NCBI RefSeq assembly: GCF_000001735.4
Contig: NC_003074.8
Span: 7,130,101 to 7,194,100 of the forward strand
DNA: 64,000 nt
Source: Arabidopsis thaliana
Taxonomy: Eukaryota > Streptophyta > Magnoliopsida > Brassicales > Brassicaceae
Direction: 5' to 3'
Positions 1 to 11,115 of the stretch are shown in pieces. Positions within the stretch are counted from its first letter, which is position 1. Each line of letters starts with the position of its first letter. The notes below the pieces were generated by a model that saw only the letters and a list, made by a program, of their open reading frames with translations, had not been told where the DNA came from and made no database searches. The translations under genes and the position numbers were made by a program.

Positions 1-264
1 AAATTGAGCAAAGATTCTGTCAGCAATTCCGAGTCTGGTGAGAAACCCAACAGGGTCAACTCCAGCCTCAGCGTCGCTAGTGCTCTGGCTCTGACTCTTC
101 TTTTTCTGTTTCTCCTGGCGTGGTCTCTCGGCGGCGAAGCAAGTGATTTTCAACTTGATCTTCCTGGGAAAATTGACTCCTGAGATTCCCAGGCGCCGTT
201 TCTCGGAAACGACAAGATTGTTTGGGTGGAAAGAGAATCTGGTTTGATTAGAGAGGGACACCAT
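1..264 (-). CDS. BE1: BE1 (EMB2729), glucan branching enzyme-like, N-terminal exon (partial)
   Basis: The minus-strand frame opens with ATG at 264-262 and stays open for 88 codons to the window edge, where it is cut off. The first ~40 residues are rich in Ser, Asn, Arg and Lys with few acidic residues, as in a chloroplast transit peptide. A Gln/Lys/Ser-rich linker follows, then the stretch GFLTRLGIADRIFAQF, which I recognise from memory as the start of the mature part of Arabidopsis BE1 (AT3G20440). BE1 is an embryo-essential plastid protein of the alpha-glucan branching enzyme family; its catalytic barrel lies outside this window, so nothing can be said about its catalytic residues here. No intron is needed within the visible part. 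Confidence 0.85.
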   Translation of the reverse strand, partial: MVSLSNQTRFSFHPNNLVVSEKRRLGISGVNFPRKIKLKITCFAAERPRQEKQKKKSQSQSTSDAEAGVDPVGFLTRLGIADRIFAQF

Positions 265-622
265 TTTTGTTGGTGCTACGAAGAAGATTTGTTCATACTC
301 TCACTCACACTCAGGGTTTTAGTCTTTTTTTAAGATAAGAGAGGTTTTTGAGTCGACTCGTTATAAAGAACGACGACGAGTTCACTCGGTATTCGGATAT
401 TTTTCTCAATTTGAAATTTGAACCAAACCGAGCGTAATTTAAACCGGTTCAATCCCGAACCGATTGATAAGAACTACATGGATTTGTGATCTTGAAAGTG
501 AGATTTCTCGTTTTTTATTTACTTTTAATTAAATTCAACACGAGTATGGTTTTCTTTTGATAAATTTTTAACATTCACATATTTTTACAGATTTAATTGA
601 ATTTTGGATGCCAATTTTTGGT
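265..622. other. Intergenic, BE1 5' flank / BAP31-like 3' flank
   Basis: This 358-base gap holds the 5' leader and promoter of BE1 (minus strand) and the 3' end of the BAP31-like gene. It is AT-rich, with no convincing TATA box, repeat or open frame. Confidence 0.5.
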
Positions 623-1139
623 TTAAGCACCGGTTTTGCCCTTCTTTACAGCAATCTCCAAGTTTCTTCTTGTGATTTGAAGCTCTCTTGTGTAGTAATG
701 CATTCTATCTATAACCATGGCCAAGAACAAGACAGTCCCTTTTCACACACATAAAAATAAAAATAAATTAAGAATTAGATCCAAAAAAAACACATAAAAA
801 TGGTGTGTGAAATAAAATGGTGTTTTAATGTCACTATTTACCCATGAGGAAAGCTTCGAGGAGGCGATTGGCAAACATGACTTGATCGGTCGAGTTAGCT
901 ACACCACCAGATTCAGAGACCCTTGTGTGGATTTGAATAGTGCTGAACATAACCGAGCCAAACAACACAAGCATAGTGGCTGCGACCGTTTTCGCAACCA
1001 GTGGTGCTCGACCTTGCTTTGATAGGTCTAGCAGTTTCACCACCACTCTTCTCGCTGGAGTCCCGAACCCGAGTGTTAATATCAGGACGGCTTCGATTGT
1101 CACGATTGTGAATAGAAGTTGAAACATCTCTACGAACAT
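623..1139 (-). CDS. Short BAP31-like ER membrane protein
   Basis: Two exons, 1139-842 and 738-623, encode 137 residues. Unspliced, the frame would stop in the intron at 834; the donor GTAAAT at 841 and acceptor AG at 740-739 join LMG to TVLFLAMVIDRMHYY in frame. The protein has the B-cell receptor-associated protein 31 N-terminal layout: hydrophobic segment near residues 5-25, one near 47-63 and one near 93-110, with the family motif FANRLLEAFLMG. BAP31 proteins sit in the ER membrane and act in export and quality control of membrane proteins. Plant relatives are usually about 220 residues with a cytosolic coiled coil; this one stops soon after the third membrane segment, ending KKGKTGA, so the coiled coil is absent. 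It corresponds from memory to AT3G20450. Confidence 0.85.
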
Positions 1140-1743
1140 TTTTTATTAGTACATGGAGAAGTTTAGAGTGGATCAATCCAAAAATGGGTTCAAGTTGTTA
1201 TAAAAAGTGTTGATGAGTAGAAAGAATAAGAAGTTTGCTTGGTGCGATGGTAACTGATAATATATAACTAAGGATTTGGAATGGAATACTAGCTCATATG
1301 CTTTGTGTGCTCTCATGATTCAAGGAACGGATGATTTTACTCTCTCTTTTTTTTTTTTGTAGTTTAATTATTTCGAGATTTAGTTTGTTTTATTAAAAGA
1401 AGTATTAATTTTGTGAAGAAAAAAAATATAACAAGGAAATAACAATCGGAACAAAATATGCAAAACTCTTTATACATTATTTGAAACTCTTTAACAAAAA
1501 AGTATGCAAAACTCTTGAATTTGAGATCACTGAATTCAAAATCCTTGTCAAAATTTTGTGTTATTCATATAGTATTTTAAAATGTTAGTTAAAATTCATT
1601 TTTTATCCAACATATTGTTTTTTAATGTTCAAGTATATTCAAATTAAACATACAAAGACTCAAATACAAAAAAAAACTTTATTATTCTAAATAAACTTTA
1701 TTATTTCTAAGTAAAATTCATTTTTAATCAACATATTGTTCTT
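1140..1743. other. Intergenic with tandem-duplicated flank of the CACTA-like element
   Basis: AT-rich sequence upstream of the BAP31-like gene. About 1586-1690 contains a block (ATTCATTTTT, CAACATATTGTT, CAAGTATATTCAAATTAAA, CTTTATTATTCTAAATA) whose left half recurs at 1707-1743 and whose right half recurs at 2234-2290, on either side of the element at 1744-2233. No gene is visible. Confidence 0.6.
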
Positions 1744-2233
1744 CACTATGTTGCATGAAAACGGAAACGGAAACGCGGAAACGAAACGTTTCAAAACTGA
1801 AAAACGATTTTTTTCTAAAATTAGGGTATGGAAACGTTTTGAAAACGTATACACACACATATTGTATATATATATATATATACTTTAAATAACAAAAATC
1901 TAAAACATAAATATCAAATAGTTTAACTAAAATTCTAAAAAGTAAAGATTAAAAAGCTTAATCTCAAATATTTAGACCATCATCTTCATTAGTTCCATCA
2001 AAAATCATATGAAGCATATGAAATTTGATTCGTCGGGAGAAAAATCTTAAAACTCGCGTCTCCCAAAATTAATTAAATCTTGATATTTTCAAACTTTTTA
2101 ATTATTAAGTTTTCAAAGTAAAAAGACAAGATTTTTCGACGTGAGTTTCCATTGAGTTTCCGAGAGTTTTCGTTTCCGAAACATTTCAGAAACGAGAAAC
2201 GCATTGTGGAGAGAGTTTCCATGCAACATAGTG
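1744..2233. mobile_element. CACTA-like non-autonomous DNA transposon (490 bp)
   Basis: The ends are inverted repeats: the left begins CACTATGTTGCATG and the right ends CATGCAACATAGTG, and pairing continues with one mismatch through AAAC. Both ends carry short subterminal motifs of the GGAAACG/GAAACG type in opposite orientation (about 1757-1790 and 2145-2215), and a terminal CACTA plus subterminal repeats is the hallmark of CMC/EnSpm elements. There is no coding capacity, so it would need a transposase from elsewhere. A clean 3-base target duplication is not visible (CTT on the left, TCC on the right). The flanks are two halves of a sequence duplicated just to the left. Confidence 0.65.
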
Positions 2234-4949
2234 TCCAAGTATATTCAAATTAAAAATACAAAGATAAACTTTATTATTCTAAATACATTTTTAATAAAAA
2301 TCGAAATCGACAAGATCGATTTTGAAATCAGTGAATTCTACGACACTAAGATTTGAAATCTATGTAGATTTTTTAAATTAAAATAGAAAAACTATTAAAC
2401 CTTCTTTACTTTTGTTTTTTCTCCATATATACTACAAACTAATAATATAAACAAAAATACTAGCTGTGAAATTGAATGTTTCTGGTGTGTCATGAGTTTC
2501 TCATTCAACGATCACTTGATCAAAGAATACAAAATTTTGTTAATGCCAATGATTTGCGTAATCTATATATTAAATTCTATTTGAACATTCAAACAATCGC
2601 TGTATATAGATTCCATTGATAAGATGCAAACATATATGACATTGACATTTTATCTGTCTGTGATGTTGATCCGGTCATCTTCATGCTGTTCAGGGATCTT
2701 ATGACACATATGTATGTACATGAACATCGATCTGATTTAGCATATTAATATATATAATTACAAAATACTAAAATTATGAAATCATCAAATACTCAATTAA
2801 CAAAAAATATATTTTTCAACAAAATCAACTAGTTGTGATTATAACTTTATTTTATGTTTATAAAAAGACTATAAGCAGATATATATATAAAAAAAAAAAT
2901 GATAAATCACACTATATATGAATTTACTGCGGATATATCAATCCACCTAAGAATTAATGAATTATGATCTCCAAAACTTTGTTAGAAAAAAATATATTAT
3001 GGAAAAGGAACGTGCACCATCTTTATCAGTTACAAATCAAATTCCAAATTTTAGCTAAAAATAATTGATTTTCTTTTAATATTCCATTCGTATTATGTGG
3101 AAACGTAATGTGTCTATATGGACTCCATGTCTAGCATGATTAAATGAAATGAACTTTTGCCATTTTAAGTCGTGTCTCCCAAATTGTCTTTCTTTGTTTG
3201 CTTTTTTATATGCATCGTTCTTCCACAAATCCTACGCAAAAGTTTGATTGAATGCAATTCTAACAAATTCAGTTGTTTGTTACAAATAAATGAAATAAGA
3301 ACAATCAATATTTGTTGACAAATATTGATTGTTTACTGAAAGTATTCAAGTAAATCAAATAAACAGTAAATTATAAAAACACGTTATTCATGTGGGTTCA
3401 CTTTTTTTTTTTAATCTTTTTTAAGTTTGGTCAACTAGGGGTGTTACCGTGTTATTTATATGTTTTTCAGTGGGATATCCCACACTAAAATTTATTGTCA
3501 TTTTTATAAGTTTTCAACAGCTATAGAAATTTGGCAATAGCAAAAAATGAAAGGGATTATTGTTTGAAATGCATTTTTTGGGAAACAAGCTTACCAAAAT
3601 ACCATTTTGAATAGTTTATGGATTTTTTCATTTTTATACATTTAACAATATACTTATTTACAATTTTTCCCTGCAAAAACATGTACTTTATATCAAATAC
3701 TAATTTTTAAAAATTAAAAAAAAAAACGAATAAACTCAAAAATAACGAGTAAAAATGTATGTTAAATTATAATTTTTTTTGCCTGATAAATGATAAAATT
3801 CACAAAATAGTTTAAGAAGGGGCAAATTTAACGAATGTCACTCTACAAAGAGGCATACCCGCAAAAGTCGATCATTGGTCAATACTCAAACATAAAAAAT
3901 TACAACTAGATGTTGACAGCAAGAAAATTACTCACTAGCTTAACGTCATCGAAGTAGTTTTTCCATACCACTGACTCAAATGTGAACCGGTTTCTTAACT
4001 GGTGTATATATATCTAGAATTTTTCTTTCTTATTTTTCGACCGAAAATTGTAAGTGCTATGTTTTTATGTAACATATATTGGCTTTCACTTGCCGATTTT
4101 TTTATTTATCTTTTACTTCTGTAAAACCTAGTTTACGTTTCTTGCTTAAATCTTTTATTTATTTTAAACATATTTCTCATTTAAATCACTGGAATTGATG
4201 CGTCAAAAATCACTATAATTAATTGAAATCACATAATCGCTTAGTCAAACTTGAGTATCATTCAAAAGCCTTATATTATATTTAGCTTTATATACAATTT
4301 GTTCCAGGCTCTTGTCACCCATGTAAAAAGCTTCATATACAACTGTATGTATATATATATATATACACATATAACAAAATGTATATATTATATAGTATAT
4401 GTCTCTTCGTTCACATGTACGATATTGTTTTTTAGAAATAATGTAAGGTTAACGTATATATAAAAAATGGAATCAAGTGATGAGGCACCAGTTAAGAAAA
4501 TACGGTAAAAAACCAATTGACGATTTTTATCATGAACTGTTTGAAAAAAACAATACAAAAACCTAGCCTAAAATAATTCCAAATTGTTTGCTCCAACAGT
4601 CCAACTGTTTGAAATTAATTAATTACACACAGTTAGACTACTGTCTAAAATAATTTATTACTAATCAATCTTGTAAAATAAATTTAAATATTTCCCTAGG
4701 CATTCTAAACCTGACAAATTGGCTGTAGAAAATACCATAAATAAGAATGGTTCAAATGAAAAAGTATTAAATGTTTAAACAAACAAAAAAATCTTTTTTG
4801 TTGAGACTTGCACGTCATACTCTGTTGTTTCTTAATCTTTATCCCACATATAATGGAATTAGCCCCACGAAACTTAGTCTATCTCATTAATCTTTCTTTC
4901 CTTCAATCTGTCTGTTGCTCTCTCTCTCTCTCACACACACTGATCAGCC
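2234..4949. other. Long AT-rich intergenic region
   Basis: About 2.7 kb without a supportable gene. Short open frames here are AT-rich, low-complexity and resemble nothing known. It holds a perfect inverted repeat at 3301-3332, a TA run at about 4349-4366 and a CT/CA-rich leader at about 4918-4940 just upstream of the sugar transporter start. I saw no tRNA or snoRNA. Confidence 0.5.
3301..3332. repeat. Perfect 14-bp inverted repeat with 4-nt loop
   Basis: The arm ACAATCAATATTTG is followed by the loop TTGA and the exact reverse complement CAAATATTGATTGT. It could form a hairpin, or be the remnant of a palindromic insertion. No gene function is assigned. Confidence 0.8.
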
Positions 4950-7900
4950 ATGGGAGACGAACCACTTCTTCAGAAAGTCAAGATTCAAGAAGACATTGAA
5001 TCCGTACCACTTCTTCAGAAAGTCAAGATTCAAGAAGACATTGAATCCGTTAAAGGAATTCGTGTAAATAATGACGGCGAAGAGGACGGTCCCGTTACTT
5101 TAATTCTACTCTTCACAACCTTCACTGCTCTCTGCGGCACCTTCTCCTATGGCACTGCCGTAATTTTCTTCATCTTCTCTTCTTTTTTTCTTTTCTCTAT
5201 GTTTTTTCTAGGGTAAACACAGAATCTAATCCCATAATTAATTAGTTACCATAAGATTTAACCAAAATTGTAAGTTATAGCTAATTCGTTATCTATTTGA
5301 AAAAGGGTCCAAATCAAAGAGAATGATGTATCAACAAGGATTATGCCGTCGCAGAAAAAGCAACATTTTTCAAATGATTGATAACGACATGAATATTATA
5401 GGTTTATGTTATTTTTGTGTAGGCCGGCTTTACATCACCAGCTCAAACCGGGATTATGGCAGGACTGAACCTTTCTTTGGCTGAGGTCAGTGCTGAGTTG
5501 TTAATTTTATTTCCATTTTTTATTGATTAGTTTTATTAATTTGTTAATCGTTGTCTTAAAAATATATAGATGGATTGTCACAAAAAAAAAAAGTATATAT
5601 GAGATAGAAGTATATATAAAAAGTATATATTAGTGACTTAGTGTGGTAGAAAAAAAAAATGCAAAGAATCATTTATCTAAAAAGTAATTAGTCTTCAAAA
5701 TCCAATATTTGCATATAAAAATTGTCTATTTATTAGAGTTCAAATTTTCTACTTAAAAGTATATGATTGTTTTTGGTAATGGCGTAAGAGTGTGCGCTAG
5801 TGTCATTGTTAAACACTTTTGCAGATTTTGATCATCTTTTAATTTAAATATTAGTTATAACCACTTTAATGTGTATTACTGTATTAGAAGAAAAGGTACT
5901 CAAGTCATTGTTCGTTCATGGATGTAGTTCTCATTCTTTGGGGCTGTCTTAACAATTGGTGGACTTGTGGGAGCCGCGATGTCGGGAAAACTTGCTGATG
6001 TCTTTGGTCGAAGAGGCGTAAGCTCTCTTTTTTATATTTTTTAATCTCTTTTTATCATCATGACTAAAATTACAATTCCATTAAGGAGTTTCTTTACACA
6101 TATATTCCAAACAAAAGATATATAGCGGTTTCATGAATGACTATACGCAGGCTTTGGGGGTTTCAAACTCGTTTTGCATGGCCGGCTGGCTTATGATTGC
6201 CTTCTCTCAGGTTTCTAACGATCATTTTATATATCTCAATACTTATTTAAATAGTGTTTGTTTGTCACGTATGACATAAGCTTAAGCGTTTGAATGTTTC
6301 AAGTTTTACCAAAGAAAAACTCTGGTTTAGAGTTCCCTCGACTATTATTCTAGACAAAAAAAGATCTTTCAAAATCAAAAGTTTATACGAATAGTTAATT
6401 GTTTGCTGTTTCTTAAGTATTGTTTATCATATATAGGCGACTTGGTCCCTTGATATCGGAAGACTTTTTCTCGGGGTCGCAGCTGGCGTAGCTTCTTATG
6501 TGGTACGTAGTTAAATAGGTCGCCTGGTAATTACTGTTTATTGACTTTTACTCCAAGCAACCAATTTAAGTATTTTTTGTCATTAACTCCACGCATCTAA
6601 TCTCAGGTACCAGTCTATATTGTTGAAATCGCTCCCAAAAAAGTTCGTGGCACATTCTCTGCGATTAACTCGGTAATACACTGGAAAAAAAAATTTAAGA
6701 GAAATTTTAATTTTATTAGTTTGAAATCATTCATTTTTTTTTTTTTTGGTTGATAGCTTGTGATGTGTGCTAGCGTCGCCGTCACATACCTCCTTGGATC
6801 AGTCATTTCATGGCAAAAATTAGCTCTCATAAGTAAATACTGGACTCTGCCTATGAACTAATTATAATATTTAAATTAATTTTTAACTATGTTAAATTAA
6901 TCAAGTTGACAAAATATTTACTTGGTGTTGTTTGGAGTTGTGCAGGTACGGTTCCTTGTGTTTTTGAATTCGTCGGTTTATTCTTCATACCGGAGTCTCC
7001 TAGGTGGCTGGTAATTAGTTAATTAGTCTTGTTACTTTTTAGTAACTAACATATACAAATAAAACATATTAAAAATTGTTACTACAAGTAAATCAAACCA
7101 TTATTAACAGTTTGGTATCTTTGTAATTTATAGTCTAGAAACGGTAGGGTGAAAGAATCGGAAGTTTCACTCCAACGCCTACGAGGAAACAACACTGATA
7201 TCACTAAAGAGGCTGCAGAAATCAAAGTAAAACAAAAAAAGAGTTCGAAAAAGTGACACTATACGTAAATTTGACAAAAACTTATTTTGATTGTTCTTTT
7301 TTTTTCTTCAGAAATATATGGATAATCTTCAAGAATTCAAAGAAGATGGTTTTTTCGATCTCTTCAACCCACGATATTCTCGTGTCGTTACTGTAAGAAT
7401 TTTATTAATTGAAATTTGAATGTCTTTTTGAGTAAAAATGCGTTAATACTCTTGTAAATTTTGTAGGTTGGAATTGGATTGCTAGTACTACAACAACTGG
7501 GAGGTCTCAGTGGCTATACATTTTACCTTAGCTCGATATTCAAAAAATCGGGTAAATTAAAACTCAAATGACTTACTGAAAGAGAATTATTTTGTCTAAT
7601 ATAATGACCAAAACTATACTATTTAATATGCAATTTAATTATTTTGTAGGGTTTCCTAACAACGTAGGAGTAATGATGGCGAGCGTGGTGCAGTCTGTGA
7701 CAAGCGTTTTAGGAATAGTAATCGTGGATAAATATGGAAGACGATCCCTTTTAACGGTTATAATTTGTTTTATATCCTTTTAATCAGTGAAACTGTATAA
7801 TATATAGTGGGTAACCAGAAGTTAATTAACGTTGTTTCTTTGTTCTTTCTGTGAATTACTTATTTACAGGTTGCGACGATCATGATGTGTTTGGGCTCAT

Positions 7901-9369
7901 TAATTACAGGACTATCGTTTTTGTTTCAGGTTTTTTTTTTCCTGAAATAAAATTACTTATTAGTTAAATAAAAAGTTATATGATTTATGTACATTCTACT
8001 CTCTTTTTTTAGTTTGTTTTTCTTGAAATGAGTTTTATTACTATTTTTTTTCTTTTCAATATAACTAATACAATCAAAACTAATATGCAGAGCTATGGTT
8101 TACTTGAACATTACACCCCAATTTCAACATTTATGGGAGTGTTGGTACGTACTACTACATAATGATTTCATTCTGTCCTCCTTTTTTCTTTTATAAATAA
8201 AATCATGTCCTCCTTCTTATATAAACATAATGATATATGAATATTTCGTTCCTCCTTTTTTATATGATTACATAGACATAATCATATAAAATCATGTCCT
8301 CCTCCTTTTTTTTTTTCTTTTAGACAAAAAAGATAAAAATTAATATTTCTTAAGATAAATTTTACCGACTCTTGTTACAGGTTTTTCTAACTTCGATTAC
8401 AATCGGAATAGGAGGTATTCCATGGGTTATGATATCTGAGGTAATCATTTGTCTTCAGTTTGATCGTAACCAGATGAATAGTTCAACAATATATTTATGT
8501 TCGACAAAAATATTTTGTATATAGTCAAATTCAAAAGCATATATAAAGATTATGAATATCTATGACCAGGTTAGATGAATAATGAAACAATCTGATACAC
8601 AGAAAAAAGAAGTAGATCTGATCATCTGATAAGAAAATGTTAGAATAAATTATTTTTCGTATAATTTAAAAATAGACCCTTTTGGTATGATAACATAATA
8701 CAATTTATTATTTTTAAAATAAAGTATAACATAATGACTTATAAACCATAATAACTTGATAAATGAAGTGGTTATAAATTGTTTTAAAACGTGGCTACAT
8801 TTAAAAAACAAGAACTCGATTTTATTTTTATGTCAATAAAAAATGTTCCTTATTGGTCTGAGCCAGTGAAAAATATTACTAAGTGTTCTGCTTCTGTATG
8901 CAGCATGCAAATAGTTATTACACTTGAGAATATTAGTTGGGTGCTAACATTAATTTAAGATAACATTAATTTAGGATATAATCTAGATAAAAACTAACTA
9001 GTAGTTTTCAATATATCTAATTATTATATTTGTGGGATAATTAGATGACACCGATCAATATAAAAGGATCAGCAGGGACGCTATGCAATTTAACTAGCTG
9101 GTCCAGCAATTGGTTCGTCTCTTACACATTCAACTTCCTCTTCCAGTGGAGCTCTTCTGGTAATTTACTTCATTTTACAATTGTCTCTAAGTAAATAATG
9201 CATTTACTAACTTTTGATCAAATTTTAATCATTTGTTGATATTTAAATCATAGGTGTGTTTTTCATATATACAATGATATCGGGTGTGGGCATCCTGTTT
9301 GTGATGAAGATGGTACCCGAGACTCGAGGTCGTTCGCTCGAAGAAATTCAAGCTGCCATTACCCGATAA
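4950..9369 (+). CDS. ERD6-like monosaccharide transporter (MFS)
   Basis: Seventeen exons give 488 residues: 4950-5159, 5423-5485, 5928-6017, 6151-6210, 6437-6502, 6607-6672, 6757-6832, 6946-7010, 7134-7226, 7312-7392, 7467-7551, 7650-7756, 7870-7929, 8091-8144, 8381-8440, 9045-9159, 9254-9369. All introns are GT-AG. The product is a sugar porter of the major facilitator superfamily with a predicted twelve membrane spans. Signature motifs are GKLADVFGRRG after span 2, PESPRWL after span 6, VDKYGRRSLL in the second half and PETRGRSLEEI after span 12. ERD6-like carriers export sugars from the vacuole or move them across other membranes by proton coupling; the substrate here cannot be read from sequence. 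The cytosolic N-terminus contains a 15-residue tandem duplication. From memory this is AT3G20460 (ERD6-like 13). Confidence 0.9.
4962..5051 (+). repeat. 45-bp in-frame tandem duplication in sugar transporter exon 1
   Basis: Units 4962-5006 and 5007-5051 each encode PLLQKVKIQEDIESV and differ only at the last base (GTA versus GTT). They lie in the cytosolic N-terminus before the first membrane span, next to the dileucine-like acidic stretch of this family. Confidence 0.9.
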
Positions 9370-10524
9370 CTTTGTAAAATATCATTTACTTGGTGTCAAA
9401 ATTCATATAATTGTATACATGGCCTCCCTCACTTATCAATGAATTCAGAATTGTTTGTCCCAGTTTTTAAATGCTTGATTTTGACATCATTCACCAAACA
9501 ATTGGCTCTTTTATTTTTTAAGGTTGGTTGGTTCATGTTTTGAGATACATTTCCATACAAGATATAAATTTAAAGCTTGAACAAATATGTACTATTTGAG
9601 TTTAAATTTTTGGATGGTAACATATCAACATCACTAACACGAAATCATTACCGCTTTTTGCCATGATCAGTAATAATTTCAATGAAACAAAAGTTAATTT
9701 ACCAAGTATATATATACAGTTTAGAGTACGAACATTGGACCATCGGAGTTATTGCTATATATCCAACCATGGCCAGTTAATAAATAGTCCAGATATATGT
9801 GGTATTCTATGTTATTATAAAAATATTTTTTACCACTGTCAAATAATGTTGTTGTTCCTTTTGGTTACGATCCGAAAAATTAAACAGATCTAAAATCCTA
9901 AGAAAAATCGTTCACGTCAGTGAAATAGTCAAATATAAAGCCCTATTTAGATGTTCAATGTTCTTTTTTTCTCTCATATTTAGAGAATTAGAGGTATTAA
10001 TTTCTTGTTCATTTTTAGTTTATATTTGGGTTGTACGGTATTAATACCTCATTAAGAAAGTTGCATTTAGAGTTTGATTCCATTCAATGTAGACGGTACG
10101 TTTCAAATTCATCTAAGAATCCACCTAAAATTTATTGATTTCAAATTATATAAATTTACTTGGAGGATGCATCTTTATATTTCTGCATGCTTTTGGAAAT
10201 AGGGCTTTATTTACGTGTTTATGGTTATAAATTAAATGGTCAAGTATTTCTCTTCGTGTTTACGTTGAGTAACAGTCAAATCGAATTGAACATGTCAAAG
10301 AAACACTGAAGAAGATATAGACTGGCCGGGTCACCAAGTAGAGCTCGATTATTTTTTCTAATTCATTCATTTATTTCCTCAAAGGCCGATAATAACACAA
10401 AATCATGGACCGAATCACTTTAGATGAATAATATATTAATCTTTTTTCATAAGACTTTGGTACGTAAAACCCATTGCCATGCATTCCATTCCATGGTTTA
10501 ACGTCAAGATCTTATAGCTTCTCA
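9370..10524. other. Intergenic between convergent sugar transporter and GRP5
   Basis: It contains the 3' regions of both converging genes and the short inverted-repeat element at 9936-10209. No coding sequence is supportable; the open frame at 9663-9893 has no recognisable features. Confidence 0.5.
9936..10209. mobile_element. MITE-like element with 13-bp perfect terminal inverted repeats (274 bp)
   Basis: The left end TAAAGCCCTATTT (9936-9948) is the exact reverse complement of the right end AAATAGGGCTTTA (10197-10209). The interior is AT-rich and non-coding. No clear target-site duplication is visible, so the superfamily is not assigned. Confidence 0.5.
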
Positions 10525-11049
10525 TCAATGATGTCCACCACCGAAACCACCTCCGGCACCGGCTCCCCCACCGAAACCACCACCAATACCGCTTCCGCCT
10601 CCTCCTCCAAACCCACCACCGCCACCAGCTCCACCTCCTCCTCCGAGTCCACCCCCAGCACCAGCTCCTCCTCCAAACCCTCCACCTGAACCACCACCAG
10701 CCCCACCGCCAAATCCTCCACCAGCACCACCACCCCCACCAAGACCACCACCGCTCCCAGCTCCTCCACCAAATCCTCCTCCAGCTCCACCACCAGCTCC
10801 TCCTCCTAAACCGCCACCGCCTCCAGCTCCTCCGCCAAGACCGCCTCCTCCACCAAAGCCGCCTCCTCCACCAAGACCACTGCCTCCACCAATACCGCCT
10901 CCTCCACCGAGACCTCCGCCTGGATGGTGGAAGAATGTCTTTTGGTCCTCGAGACCACTCTTCAGCTTCCTGTTAGCGACACTGGCAAATGAAGTGAAAG
11001 CAAAAGAGCCGACAAGTAAGGCAACAAGAAAGAGTGACTTGGAAGCCAT
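10525..11049 (-). CDS. GRP5: Glycine-rich cell wall protein GRP5
   Basis: A single exon of 174 residues. Residues 1-23 form a signal peptide (MASKSLFLVALLVGSFAF...), followed by a short charged region (NRKLKSGLEDQKTFFHHPGG). From residue 44 to the end the protein is almost entirely glycine broken by Leu, Phe, Ala and Ser in GGGLGGG and GGGFGGG units, ending GGGHH. Glycine-rich proteins of this class are secreted to the cell wall. From memory this is GRP-5 (AT3G20470), a vacuolar or wall-associated structural protein. A TATA box lies about 60 bases upstream of the ATG. The long open frames on the opposite strand and in the other frame are by-products of the biased GGN codons. Confidence 0.92.
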   Translation of the reverse strand: MASKSLFLVALLVGSFAFTSFASVANRKLKSGLEDQKTFFHHPGGGLGGGGGIGGGSGLGGGGGFGGGGGLGGGAGGGGGLGGGAGGGAGGGFGGGAGSGGGLGGGGGAGGGFGGGAGGGSGGGFGGGAGAGGGLGGGGGAGGGGGFGGGGGSGIGGGFGGGAGAGGGFGGGHH

Positions 11050-11106
11050 GTCGATTTTTGTGTTTTGCGTATGTGATGATGAGGAACTCTATCAGCCAAT
11101 AAGGTG

Positions 11107-11115
11107 TTTATATAG
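11107..11115 (-). promoter_or_regulatory. TATA box of GRP5
   Basis: On the minus strand the sequence reads CTATATAAA, about 58 bases upstream of the GRP5 start codon. Confidence 0.6.

Noticed and set aside
834..841. Stop codon ending the BAP31-like protein at 101 residues
   Set aside because: The stop lies in an intron; a second exon at 738-623 restores the conserved third membrane segment in frame.
7757..7790. ATATCCTTTT inside sugar transporter intron 12 as a possible U12 AT-AC donor
   Set aside because: The ordinary donor GTTATA at 7757 joined to the acceptor at 7869 gives the expected family sequence (LLTVATIMM), so the motif lies within a normal intron.
10474..10793. Long Ser/Thr/Pro-rich and Glu/Val-rich open frames over GRP5
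   Set aside because: They are the other strand and other frame of the GGN-rich GRP5 gene; codon bias removes stops. The 174-residue frame with a signal peptide is the real one.
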